From JAWXBK01 sp034439975 (GTDB lineage: Bacteria; Pseudomonadota; Alphaproteobacteria; Dongiales; Dongiaceae), in assembly GCA_034439975.1 (NCBI GenBank), contig JAWXBK010000071.1:15434-79433 (forward strand): 64,000 bases of DNA, in the 5' to 3' direction. The notes beneath the pieces are model-generated. The model made no database searches and was not told where the DNA came from. It saw only the letters and a program-made list of their open reading frames with translations. A program made the translations under genes and the position numbers. Below are positions 9,048 to 16,444 of the stretch, piece by piece. Position 1 is the first letter of the stretch; each line of letters starts with the position of its first letter.

Positions 9048-9564
9048 CGAAACTCGCCCGTTTCACCCCGTTAACATTGCGGTCCTGACAGTCTCCGACA
9101 CGCGGACCGAGGCCGACGACAAATCCGGCGCGATCTTGGCCGAGATGATCGCGCGCGACGGACACAAGGTCGCCGCGCGCGCGATCGTCCGCGACGACAT
9201 CGCCGCGATCACCGCGCAGGTCGAAAAATGGATCGACGACAAGACGATCGATGTCGTGATCTCGACCGGCGGCACCGGCATGACCGGCCGCGACGTGACG
9301 ACCGAGGCGTTCGAAAGCCTCTATGAGAAAAAGATCGACGGGTTCGGCGAACTGTTCCGCTGGATCAGCTTCCAGAAGGTCGGCACCTCGACCATCCAGT
9401 CGCGCGCGACGGGCGGCGTGGTGCGCGGCACCTATCTCTTTGCATTGCCCGGGTCGCCCGGCGCCTGCCGCGACGGCTGGGAGGAAGTGCTGAAGCACCA
9501 GCTCGATTACCGGCACAAGCCGTGCAATCTGGTCGAGCTGATGCCGCGGCTGATGGAGAAATAG
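9034..9564 (+). CDS. moaB: Molybdenum cofactor biosynthesis protein MoaB
   Basis: MoaB/Mog-family protein that adenylylates molybdopterin during molybdenum cofactor synthesis. The 176-residue chain shows VLTVSDTRTEADDKSGAIL near the N-terminus and the signature ISTGGTGMTGRDVT at about residues 77-89, followed by FALPGSPGACRDGWEEVL, which contributes to the pterin/AMP pocket. The chosen ATG at 9034 lies within the end of slt; a longer in-frame start exists but would add non-conserved residues. A MOSC-domain protein at 56.7 kb is another molybdenum-related gene in the window. Confidence 0.93.
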   Translation: MPRIDETRPFHPVNIAVLTVSDTRTEADDKSGAILAEMIARDGHKVAARAIVRDDIAAITAQVEKWIDDKTIDVVISTGGTGMTGRDVTTEAFESLYEKKIDGFGELFRWISFQKVGTSTIQSRATGGVVRGTYLFALPGSPGACRDGWEEVLKHQLDYRHKPCNLVELMPRLMEK

Positions 9565-9570
9565 GGCGCT

Positions 9571-10665
9571 TCAGCCGCGCCCCGCGATCCATCGGGTCAA
9601 TGTTTCGTAATCGAGCGCGCCGGTCACGGCCGCCGCCAGCTTCAATCCCAGTACCGCGCCGAACTTGAAGCCGTGTCCCGAGCAGAGGCTGATTGCGACC
9701 GCGTTGTCGCCGACCCGTTCGGCGATGAACCGGTGATCGTCGGTCATCGTATAGCAGCAGCTTCGCGCGTCGATCGTCGTGTAACCGTCGAGATCGAGCA
9801 GGCGACCGCGATAGCGTTCGAGGATGATCGAAGGTTCGCCCGGATCGACAGCGCGGCTTTCATCGGGCTCGCCCGGGCGGCGATATTCGCCAGACGCGAT
9901 CTTGATCGGTGTGCGATCGACTGACGGGAACGCGTAGATATCGCCCGCGCCGCCGAAATCGACGATCGCCGGCGCCTCGTTCCAGGCCGCGCGAAATTTC
10001 TGCGGCGCGTCGAGATAGACCGCGACATGCCGATAGCTTTGGCTGCGCGCGGCAAGCGACGGCACCAGCCGACCGATCCAGGGGCCAGCTGCAACGATCA
10101 GCGCATCGCCGCCGACCAGGGTACCGTCATCGAGACGCGCTGCGTTCTTTTCTGGATCGAGCGCGATCACCGGTGTTTGGGGCCGCACCCTGTCGCCGAG
10201 TTTCAAGGCGAGCGCACAAACGATCCGCTCGGCGAACAGCACGCCGCCCTGCTTCATGAAGACACCGTAAGCGACGTCCGATGTATCGAGGAACGGCCAG
10301 CGCCGCGCGAGCTGCTTCGCGGTCAGCCGTTCGAACTTGTAACGGTCATGTTCGATCTGCGGCATCGCCGCGTCGATCCAGTCGCCGCTCTCGCGCGACA
10401 GGCCGAGGATTCCGGTTTCGCGATAGTGACGCTCGCCGAGATCGGCCCACAGCGTGTCGTAGGCTTCCATCGCCTCGGGCACCATCGCGCCGTAGCCCGA
10501 CGGCTCGGGATAGAACAGCCGGGTCATCCGATGCTCGTCATAGGAAGAGCCGAGCGGGTTGGGCGCGGTCCCCTGCTCCAGCACCACCGGCTGATGACCC
10601 GCCCGCATCAATGCCCAGGCGGTCGATAGCCCGACGATGCCGCCGCCGACGATGACCACTTTCAT
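9571..10665 (-). CDS. Monomeric sarcosine oxidase / N-methyltryptophan oxidase-like flavoenzyme
   Basis: A 364-residue DAO-family FAD enzyme, probably oxidising a secondary N-methyl amine or amino acid to formaldehyde and the demethylated amine. The dinucleotide motif VVIVGGGIVGLSTAWAL starts at residue 3, and SSYDEHRMTRLFYPE matches the MSOX/SolA segment that contacts FAD. SCCYTMTDDHRFIAE places Cys303 where MSOX holds its covalent 8-alpha-S-cysteinyl FAD, and SGHGFKFGAVLG is the conserved C-terminal loop. The substrate is not defined by sequence. Sarcosine, N-methyltryptophan, pipecolate and similar compounds are possible. The gene stands alone, convergent with moaB and divergent from the radical SAM gene. 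Confidence 0.85.
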   Translation of the reverse strand: MKVVIVGGGIVGLSTAWALMRAGHQPVVLEQGTAPNPLGSSYDEHRMTRLFYPEPSGYGAMVPEAMEAYDTLWADLGERHYRETGILGLSRESGDWIDAAMPQIEHDRYKFERLTAKQLARRWPFLDTSDVAYGVFMKQGGVLFAERIVCALALKLGDRVRPQTPVIALDPEKNAARLDDGTLVGGDALIVAAGPWIGRLVPSLAARSQSYRHVAVYLDAPQKFRAAWNEAPAIVDFGGAGDIYAFPSVDRTPIKIASGEYRRPGEPDESRAVDPGEPSIILERYRGRLLDLDGYTTIDARSCCYTMTDDHRFIAERVGDNAVAISLCSGHGFKFGAVLGLKLAAAVTGALDYETLTRWIAGRG

Positions 10666-10757
10666 GCCCCCCCGCCTTTGCGCCCGATTCGCATGCCCGC
10701 CATCCTTCAGGGATCCGCCGCCCTCCGCGACTGGCGCGCCTTTGTGTTTTAGTGTTC

Positions 10758-10786
10758 TTGAAATGTTCCATAAGACGCTTTAGCTT
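10758..10786 (+). promoter_or_regulatory. Possible promoter giving a near-leaderless radical SAM mRNA
   Basis: In an unusually AT-rich stretch, TTGAAA (10758-10763) is followed after 17 bases by TAGCTT (10781-10786), and the ATG of the radical SAM gene is at 10793. If used, transcription would begin at or next to the start codon. No Shine-Dalgarno is visible before that ATG, which fits a leaderless message. The -10 match is weak. Confidence 0.35.
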
Positions 10787-10792
10787 TGACCC

Positions 10793-11989
10793 ATGACCCA
10801 AGGACCCGGACGACGATTGGCCGAACCCCAGCGCGCGGCCCCGCTTAGCCGACCCCGCAATTCGGCCCCGAAGCCGATACGCGCGACGCCGGACGAGGCG
10901 GCTTTGCCGGCCAGCCCGATCAAGGGGCGCGGCGCGGTCACCAATCGCCCGGGGCGCTACGAGCGTGGCGACCGGCCGCGCGAGGACGATGGCTGGAACA
11001 TCGGCGCCGCGCTTTCAGAGGATCGACCCGAGACGACCGTGACGCTCGATTCGACCCGGCGCATCATCGCGCGCAACGAATCGCCCGATATCGGCTTCGA
11101 CCGCTCGATCAATCCCTATCGCGGCTGCGAGCATGGTTGCGTCTATTGCTTCGCGCGACCGACCCATGCCTGGCTCGGTCTGTCGCCCGGTCTCGATTTC
11201 GAAACCAGGTTGTTTGCAAAGCCCGATGCCGCGGAACGGCTGCGCGAGGAACTCGCAGCCCCCCGCTACACGCCGGCCGTGATGGCGCTCGGCACCAACA
11301 CCGACCCCTATCAGCCGGTCGAACGAAAGCTCGGCATCACGCGGCAGATTCTCCAGGTGCTGGCCGAATGCCGACATCCGGTTTCGATCGTCACCAAATC
11401 GGCTTTGGTGCTGCGCGATATCGATATCATCGCGGCGATGGCTAAGGACGGCCTGGCGAATGTTTCGCTTTCGGTGACCACGCTCGATGCGGCGCTGGCG
11501 CGCAAGATGGAACCGCGCGCCCCGAGCGCCTCGCGCCGGCTCGAGGCAATCCGTCAATTGTCCGATGCCGGTATTCCAACCGGCGTGATGGCAGCGCCAA
11601 TCATTCCCGCGATCAACGACATGGAGATCGAGCGAATTCTCGATGCCGCTGCGGCGGCGGGAGCCACCAGCGCCGGTTATGTGCTGCTGCGGCTGCCACT
11701 CGAGATCAAGGATCTGTTCGACGAATGGCTCGCAGCGCACTATCCGCAGCGCGCGACCCGCGTGATGGCGCTGATCCGCGACACCCGCAACGGCCAGGCC
11801 TATGACAGCCGCTTCGGGACGCGCATGAAGGGCGAAGGGCCCTATGCCGAGATGATCAAGCGCCGATTCGCGATCGCCTGCCGCCGACTCGACCTCAACC
11901 GCAGCCGCAATGCGCTGCGCACCGACCTGTTCCGTCCACCGGTCCTGCGGCCCAACCCGCAACTTTCCTTGTTCGCCGACAGCGCCTGA
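10793..11989 (+). CDS. PA0069-family radical SAM protein
   Basis: A 398-residue radical SAM protein of the PA0069 family (spore-photoproduct-lyase-related in sequence, with no established reaction). The cluster-binding motif is CEHGCVYC (Cys 112, 116, 119), preceded by FDRSINPYRG. Further conserved stretches are MALGTNTDPYQPVERKLGIT, VSIVTKSALVLRD and VMAAPIIPAINDMEIERIL. The N-terminal 70 residues are rich in Pro, Arg and Ala and look disordered. The protein lacks an RBS (see the promoter entry). The substrate is unknown. Neighbouring rnhB and ccrM suggest, but do not prove, a link to nucleic acid metabolism. Confidence 0.9.
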   Translation: MTQGPGRRLAEPQRAAPLSRPRNSAPKPIRATPDEAALPASPIKGRGAVTNRPGRYERGDRPREDDGWNIGAALSEDRPETTVTLDSTRRIIARNESPDIGFDRSINPYRGCEHGCVYCFARPTHAWLGLSPGLDFETRLFAKPDAAERLREELAAPRYTPAVMALGTNTDPYQPVERKLGITRQILQVLAECRHPVSIVTKSALVLRDIDIIAAMAKDGLANVSLSVTTLDAALARKMEPRAPSASRRLEAIRQLSDAGIPTGVMAAPIIPAINDMEIERILDAAAAAGATSAGYVLLRLPLEIKDLFDEWLAAHYPQRATRVMALIRDTRNGQAYDSRFGTRMKGEGPYAEMIKRRFAIACRRLDLNRSRNALRTDLFRPPVLRPNPQLSLFADSA

Positions 11990-12077
11990 ATCGCGTGCCA
12001 GCAACCGTGCTATCATTAGGGCATGCCGAGTCCTGCCCCGATGACTTTGGGCACCAGCGCGCCCTGTTCCGCAAGCG

Positions 12078-12698
12078 ATGCCTAGCTACCGGCGCGAACG
12101 CGCGCTCGGTGCTCCCGATGTCGTCGTCGCGGGCATCGACGAGGTCGGCCGCGGCCCGCTCGCGGGGCCGGTCGTCGCCGCCGCCGTGATCGTCGACCCG
12201 CGCCGATTGCCGCGCGGCCTTGCCAGCAAGATCGACGATTCCAAACTGGTGCCCGCCGAACGGCGCGAGGAAATCTATCTCGCACTGCAGGGACGCATCG
12301 AATTCGGCATCGGCGAAGCGAGCGTCGGCGAAATCGATACGATCAATATTTTCCACGCGAGCCTGCTGGCCATGCAGCGCGCCTTTGCCGCTCTGCCGCG
12401 CGCCGCCCATGTCGCAATCGTCGACGGCAATCGTGCGCCCACGCTCGGCTGCACGGCGCACGCGATCGTCGGCGGCGATGCGATCTGCCTTTCGATCGCG
12501 GCTGCCTCGATCGTCGCCAAGGTGACGCGCGACCGGATGATGCGTGAGCTGGATGGTCGTTATCCGGGCTACGGCTGGTCGCATAATGTCGGCTACGCCA
12601 CGGCAGAGCATAAGGCCGCCCTACTACATCTAGGGGTCACCCCCGAACATCGAACCAGCTTTCGGGTCATATCTGAGCTTCTTGTTGTAAGAGCCTGA
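12078..12698 (+). CDS. rnhB: Ribonuclease HII
   Basis: Cleaves RNA in RNA-DNA hybrids, including single ribonucleotides embedded in DNA. The 206-residue protein has the catalytic GIDEVGRGPLAGPVVAAAV near residue 18, DSKLVPAERREE, and the C-terminal AAASIVAKVTRDRMM with its conserved Ser/Lys/Asp. The length is standard. It sits 52 bases upstream of the most likely ccrM start on the same strand, and the rnhB-ccrM-mutY neighbourhood is widely conserved in alphaproteobacteria. A GAATC site overlaps its stop codon. RNase HI is encoded at 30.8 kb. Confidence 0.96.
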   Translation: MPSYRRERALGAPDVVVAGIDEVGRGPLAGPVVAAAVIVDPRRLPRGLASKIDDSKLVPAERREEIYLALQGRIEFGIGEASVGEIDTINIFHASLLAMQRAFAALPRAAHVAIVDGNRAPTLGCTAHAIVGGDAICLSIAAASIVAKVTRDRMMRELDGRYPGYGWSHNVGYATAEHKAALLHLGVTPEHRTSFRVISELLVVRA

Positions 12699-12727
12699 AT
12701 CCAGCCGATTTTTGTTGACCGCGAATC
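12697..12727. promoter_or_regulatory. Paired GANTC methylation sites before ccrM
   Basis: Two GAATC sites, at 12697-12701 and 12723-12727, lie 22 bases apart just upstream of the ccrM start codons. GANTC is the recognition sequence of CcrM itself. In Caulobacter the ccrM promoter region also carries such sites and is affected by methylation state, so self-timed expression is a reasonable inference. No -35/-10 pair was clearly identified. Confidence 0.5.
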
Positions 12728-12750
12728 CGCACATGCGGATGCTGCCGGGC

Positions 12751-13848
12751 ATGGGGGACACGACAACCAAGCAGGCAGCGCTGCCGCGCGACCGAATTCT
12801 GGTCGGCGACTGCGTCGAACTCATGAACAAGCTGCCGGCCGGATCGGTCGATCTCGTCTTCGCGGATCCCCCGTACAATCTCCAGCTCGGCGGCGAATTG
12901 CTGCGGCCGAACAACAGCCGGGTCGACGGCGTCGAGGCCGACTGGGACAAGATCGGCGACTTCGCCGATTACGACCGCTTCACCCGCGCCTGGCTTGGTG
13001 CCGCGCGGCGTCTTCTCAAGGAAGACGGCACGCTATGGGTCATCGGCAGCTATCACAATATCTTCCGCGTCGGCGCGATCCTGCAGGATCTCGGCTTCTG
13101 GATGCTGAACGACATCATCTGGAACAAGACCAACCCGATGCCGAATTTCCGCGGCCGGCGTTTCACCAACGCGCATGAGACGTTGATCTGGTGCGCGAAG
13201 GACAAGGATGCCCGCTACCAGTTCAATTACGACGCCATGAAATCGCTCAATGACGGCCTGCAGATGCGCAGCGACTGGACCCTGCCGATCTGCAACGGCA
13301 AGGAACGGCTGAAGGGCGAGGACGGGCACAAACTCCATCCGACGCAGAAGCCGGAATCGCTGCTGCACCGGGTCATTCTCGCTTCGACCAAGCCCGGCGC
13401 GATCGTCGTCGATCCGTTCTTCGGCACCGGCACGACCGGCGCGGTCGCACGCCGCCTCGGCCGCCATTACATCGGTTTCGAGCGCGATCCCGACTACGCG
13501 AAGGCGGCCGAACGCCGCATAGCCGCCGTGACGCCGCAAACCGATTCCGCGATCGTCGATACACCGTCGCGGCGCGAGGAAAAGCGTATTCCGTTCGGCT
13601 GGCTGGTTGAACGCGGTCTGGTCGAACCCGGCAGCGTGCTGACCAGCCCGAACCGGCAATGGACCGCGCGGGTTCGTGCCGACGGAACGCTGGTGACGGC
13701 CGAGCATCGCGGTTCGATCCACCAGGTCGGTGCCGCGGTACAGGGCGCGCCCGCCTGCAATGGCTGGCAATTCTGGTGCCGCGAGATCAACGGCGAGCTG
13801 GTTCCGATCGACCTGCTGCGTCAGCGACTGCGCGCCGAACTCAACTGA
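12751..13848 (+). CDS. ccrM: Cell-cycle DNA adenine methyltransferase CcrM (GANTC)
   Basis: Beta-class adenine-N6 methyltransferase that methylates GANTC after replication and couples gene expression to the alphaproteobacterial cell cycle. The catalytic DPPYNLQL (Asp39-Tyr42) precedes the SAM-binding DPFFGTGTTGAVARRLG (221-237), the order expected for this class. The C-terminal extension (about residues 265-365; IPFGWLVERGLVEPGSVL, then GSIHQVGAAVQG) is the extra domain typical of CcrM. The start is uncertain among ATG 12733, 12739 and 12751, since none has a good RBS. Its last 8 bases overlap the convergent mutY. Confidence 0.95.
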   Translation: MGDTTTKQAALPRDRILVGDCVELMNKLPAGSVDLVFADPPYNLQLGGELLRPNNSRVDGVEADWDKIGDFADYDRFTRAWLGAARRLLKEDGTLWVIGSYHNIFRVGAILQDLGFWMLNDIIWNKTNPMPNFRGRRFTNAHETLIWCAKDKDARYQFNYDAMKSLNDGLQMRSDWTLPICNGKERLKGEDGHKLHPTQKPESLLHRVILASTKPGAIVVDPFFGTGTTGAVARRLGRHYIGFERDPDYAKAAERRIAAVTPQTDSAIVDTPSRREEKRIPFGWLVERGLVEPGSVLTSPNRQWTARVRADGTLVTAEHRGSIHQVGAAVQGAPACNGWQFWCREINGELVPIDLLRQRLRAELN

Positions 13849-14944
13849 TTTCCCGCAGGCGGCGCTCCGCCGCCCGCTCCGGTCGCACCTGATGACCCAT
13901 ATGGGCCGCCACCCTGCGCATCAACGTGGGCAGCGCATGGCGGCCGAGTTCGTCGGGACGAACCCACACGCCATCGAGCTTGTTGCGGCCGACCTTCGTG
14001 CGCAGCACGCCCAGTTCCAGTTCGAAATGCGTGAATCCGTGCGAGACGAGGCCGGCGACCGATTGCCAGTCGGCCTTGAGCGGCGCCTCGGCGAGCGCCT
14101 CGTCGGTGGTCCAGGCCTCTTCGCGCCACGGCGTCGAGGGAAATTCCATCAACCCACCGAGCAAGCCCGCTTCCGCTCGACGGCGTAACAGCACAGCGCC
14201 GTCGGCGCGCTCGACCCAGAAGACGACGCCCTGCCGCAGCGGACGCGTCTTGCGCGGCGCGCGTCTCGGATAGTCGCCGGCCTTTTTCTTGCCGCCCACG
14301 GCGCAGAACGAGATGACCGGGCAGATCGCACAGTTCGGCCGGGATGGCACGCAGATGAGCGCGCCGAGATCCATCATTGCCTGTGCAAAGTCGCCCGGGC
14401 GTTTGTCCGGCGTCAGGTCCGCCGCCAGCCGGCGCAGCTCGGGCTTCGCGGCCGGCAGCGGCGTCTCGAGCGCGTAGAGGCGGGCCACGACCCGTTCGAC
14501 ATTGCCATCGACCACGGTCGCCGGCCGGTCGAACGCGATTGCCGCGATCGCGGCCGACGTATAGAGGCCGATCCCCGGCAGCGCGCGCAGGCCGGCTTCG
14601 TCGTCGGGAAACCGGCCGCCATGTTCTTCGGTCACCACGCGCGCGCAGCGATGCAGGTTGCGCGCCCGCGCGTAGTAACCGAGGCCCTGCCATTCCTGCA
14701 GCACCTCGTCGAGCGAAGCCGCCGCCAGCCGGTCGATGCTCGGCCAGCGTTCGAGGAAGCGCAGGAAGTAAGGACCGACGGTCACGACCGTGGTCTGCTG
14801 CAGCATGATTTCGCTGAGCCAGACGCGATAGGGATCGCTGCGCCGGCCGCGTTCCGCGCGCCAGGGCAGATGGCGCCGATGCCGGTCGTACCAGCCGAGC
14901 AGCGCGCGCGCGAAGGCGTCAGGCGGAATGGGACGGCGGGCCAT
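13841..14944 (-). CDS. mutY: A/G-specific adenine glycosylase
   Basis: Removes adenine mispaired with 8-oxoguanine. The 367-residue protein has the HhH-GPD catalytic core, with LSEIMLQQTTVVTVGPYF (catalytic Glu) and the hairpin LPGIGLYTSAAIAAIAF followed by VVDGNVERV (catalytic Asp). The 4Fe-4S motif is C-x6-C-x2-C-x5-C (CVPSRPNCAICPVISFC). The C-terminal third is the NUDIX-like 8-oxoG recognition domain (LLRRRAEAGLLGGLMEFP). It is convergent with ccrM, with an 8-base overlap, and divergent from the DUF721 gene with only 24 bases between the starts, so the two promoters must overlap the coding ends. Confidence 0.96.
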   Translation of the reverse strand: MARRPIPPDAFARALLGWYDRHRRHLPWRAERGRRSDPYRVWLSEIMLQQTTVVTVGPYFLRFLERWPSIDRLAAASLDEVLQEWQGLGYYARARNLHRCARVVTEEHGGRFPDDEAGLRALPGIGLYTSAAIAAIAFDRPATVVDGNVERVVARLYALETPLPAAKPELRRLAADLTPDKRPGDFAQAMMDLGALICVPSRPNCAICPVISFCAVGGKKKAGDYPRRAPRKTRPLRQGVVFWVERADGAVLLRRRAEAGLLGGLMEFPSTPWREEAWTTDEALAEAPLKADWQSVAGLVSHGFTHFELELGVLRTKVGRNKLDGVWVRPDELGRHALPTLMRRVAAHMGHQVRPERAAERRLREIS

Positions 14945-14968
14945 GGCGCCTTATAGAATGGCCGGGCA

Positions 14969-15490
14969 ATGGCCAGCGAGTCCAAGGATAGGGCGGGAAG
15001 AACGCAGGCGATCGGCGCCGTTTTGCCGAAGGTCGCCGGCGAAACGCTCGGTCGCCGCGGCTTCGCCGAGGGCGCGATCTTCGGGCAATGGCGCGACATC
15101 GTCGGCGCCGATCTCGCCGCCGACTGCCTGCCGGAAAAGCTGGCCTTCGTCGGCGGACGGCGCAGCGACGGTACGCTCCATATTCTGGCGGCAAGCGGCG
15201 CCGCACTCGAACTGCAGCATCGCACCGAGCAGATTCTTGCGCGGGTGAATTCCTATCTCGGTTATGGCGCGGTCGCGCGCGTCCGGATTCGCCAAGGCCG
15301 CCTGCCGGAACGGCGGCAGAGTGCCATTTTGCCCGCGACAGACGATACCGATGATGCGGCCGATCCAATGTTTGCCACCCCGGCGCTGGGGACGATCGCC
15401 GACCCGAAGCTCAAGGAGGCGCTGACCCGGTTCGGCCGTTCGGTGCGGCGCCATGAAAACGCCGCCGGAACTTCGCGCCGACGCCGCTGA
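14969..15490 (+). CDS. DUF721 (DciA-like) protein
   Basis: A 173-residue DUF721 protein. Members related to DciA help load the replicative helicase, but alphaproteobacterial copies are mostly untested. The conserved core spans about residues 15-105: VLPKVAGETLGRRGFAEGAI, QWRDIVGADLAADCLPEKL, LHILAASGAALELQHRTEQI and RVNSYLGYGAVARVRIRQG. The C-terminal tail is basic (RRRR end). Its place between mutY and a dsbA-like gene, ahead of smc, is a common alphaproteobacterial arrangement and agrees with a DNA-related role. Confidence 0.82.
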   Translation: MASESKDRAGRTQAIGAVLPKVAGETLGRRGFAEGAIFGQWRDIVGADLAADCLPEKLAFVGGRRSDGTLHILAASGAALELQHRTEQILARVNSYLGYGAVARVRIRQGRLPERRQSAILPATDDTDDAADPMFATPALGTIADPKLKEALTRFGRSVRRHENAAGTSRRRR

Positions 15491-15643
15491 TTGCGACGCC
15501 CATTCTGACGCCGCATGCGGCCGGCCCGGGGATTGCGCACCCTGCGGAATCCTGCCACATACCCGGCACCTTGGGATGGGGCCCCGAATCGGCTGGCGCA
15601 TGCGTTTTGACCGGCCGCGATCCGACGAGAGAGGAGATTTTTC

Positions 15644-16405
15644 GTGCGACGAATCAAGATCCTGGCGGGTCTGGCGGCCGCATCCATCCTGGTCCTGGGT
15701 ATTGCAGCTTGGCAGCTTCGCGGTCCCGCAAACGACCCCGCAGACGACGATTTAACGGTAAGCGCCGAGACGGTTGCCCCGGTGGCCGAAACGGCCGCAC
15801 AGGTTGAGGAAACGTCTGCGCCGGCTGGCGACGAGGCAGCACCGATCCTGCTGGCCGATGGCAGTGGCGAGCCGATGGACCTCTACGAGGACGATCATGT
15901 GCTCGGGAATCCAGATGCACCGATCACCATCATCGAGTTCGCCTCGCTGACCTGTCCGCATTGCGCGGCGTTCCACAACGACATCCTGCCGCAGATCAAG
16001 ACCGACTATATCGACGCGGGTCTGGCGAAGCTGGTCTATCGCAATTTCCCGCTCGACCAGTTGGCGCTTTACGCGGCGATGATGGTCGAATGCGCGCCGG
16101 CCGATAAGTACTTCAACCTGCTCGGCGTGCTGTTCCGCACCCAGGAGGAATGGGGTACCTCGGCCGAACCGGTCCGGGCGCTGGAGCAAATCGGCCGCAC
16201 CGCCGGCCTGTCCGCAGACCAGATCACCGCCTGCACCAATGACGAGGCGGCCGTTCAGCGGCTGCTGACGCGCGCGCAGGAAGGCCAGGACAAATACGAT
16301 GTGCAATCGACGCCGAGTTTCGTCATCAACGGCCAGATCGTGAAGGGCGCACTGCCCTACGAAGAATTCGATGAGATCCTGCGTAACATGGTGCCGAAAT
16401 CGTGA
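15644..16405 (+). CDS. DsbA-family thiol:disulfide protein, membrane-anchored
   Basis: A 253-residue periplasmic thioredoxin-fold protein. A GTG start at 15644 follows a good GAGAGGAG ribosome site. An N-terminal uncleaved-anchor-like segment (ILAGLAAASILVLGIAAW) is followed by an acidic, Ala-rich linker (about 28-70). The fold then starts with ITIIEFASLTCPHCAAFHND, giving the redox pair Cys104-Cys107 in CPHC. The cis-Pro loop is STPSFVINGQIVKGALPYEEF. CPHC with a long connection is typical of alphaproteobacterial DsbA/BdbD-like oxidases or isomerases. It lies 39 bases before smc on the same strand, probably in one transcript. Confidence 0.88.
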   Translation: MRRIKILAGLAAASILVLGIAAWQLRGPANDPADDDLTVSAETVAPVAETAAQVEETSAPAGDEAAPILLADGSGEPMDLYEDDHVLGNPDAPITIIEFASLTCPHCAAFHNDILPQIKTDYIDAGLAKLVYRNFPLDQLALYAAMMVECAPADKYFNLLGVLFRTQEEWGTSAEPVRALEQIGRTAGLSADQITACTNDEAAVQRLLTRAQEGQDKYDVQSTPSFVINGQIVKGALPYEEFDEILRNMVPKS

Positions 16406-16444
16406 TTCCTGCCGGCCCTTCGTCCTAGTCCCGCGGAGCGGCGC

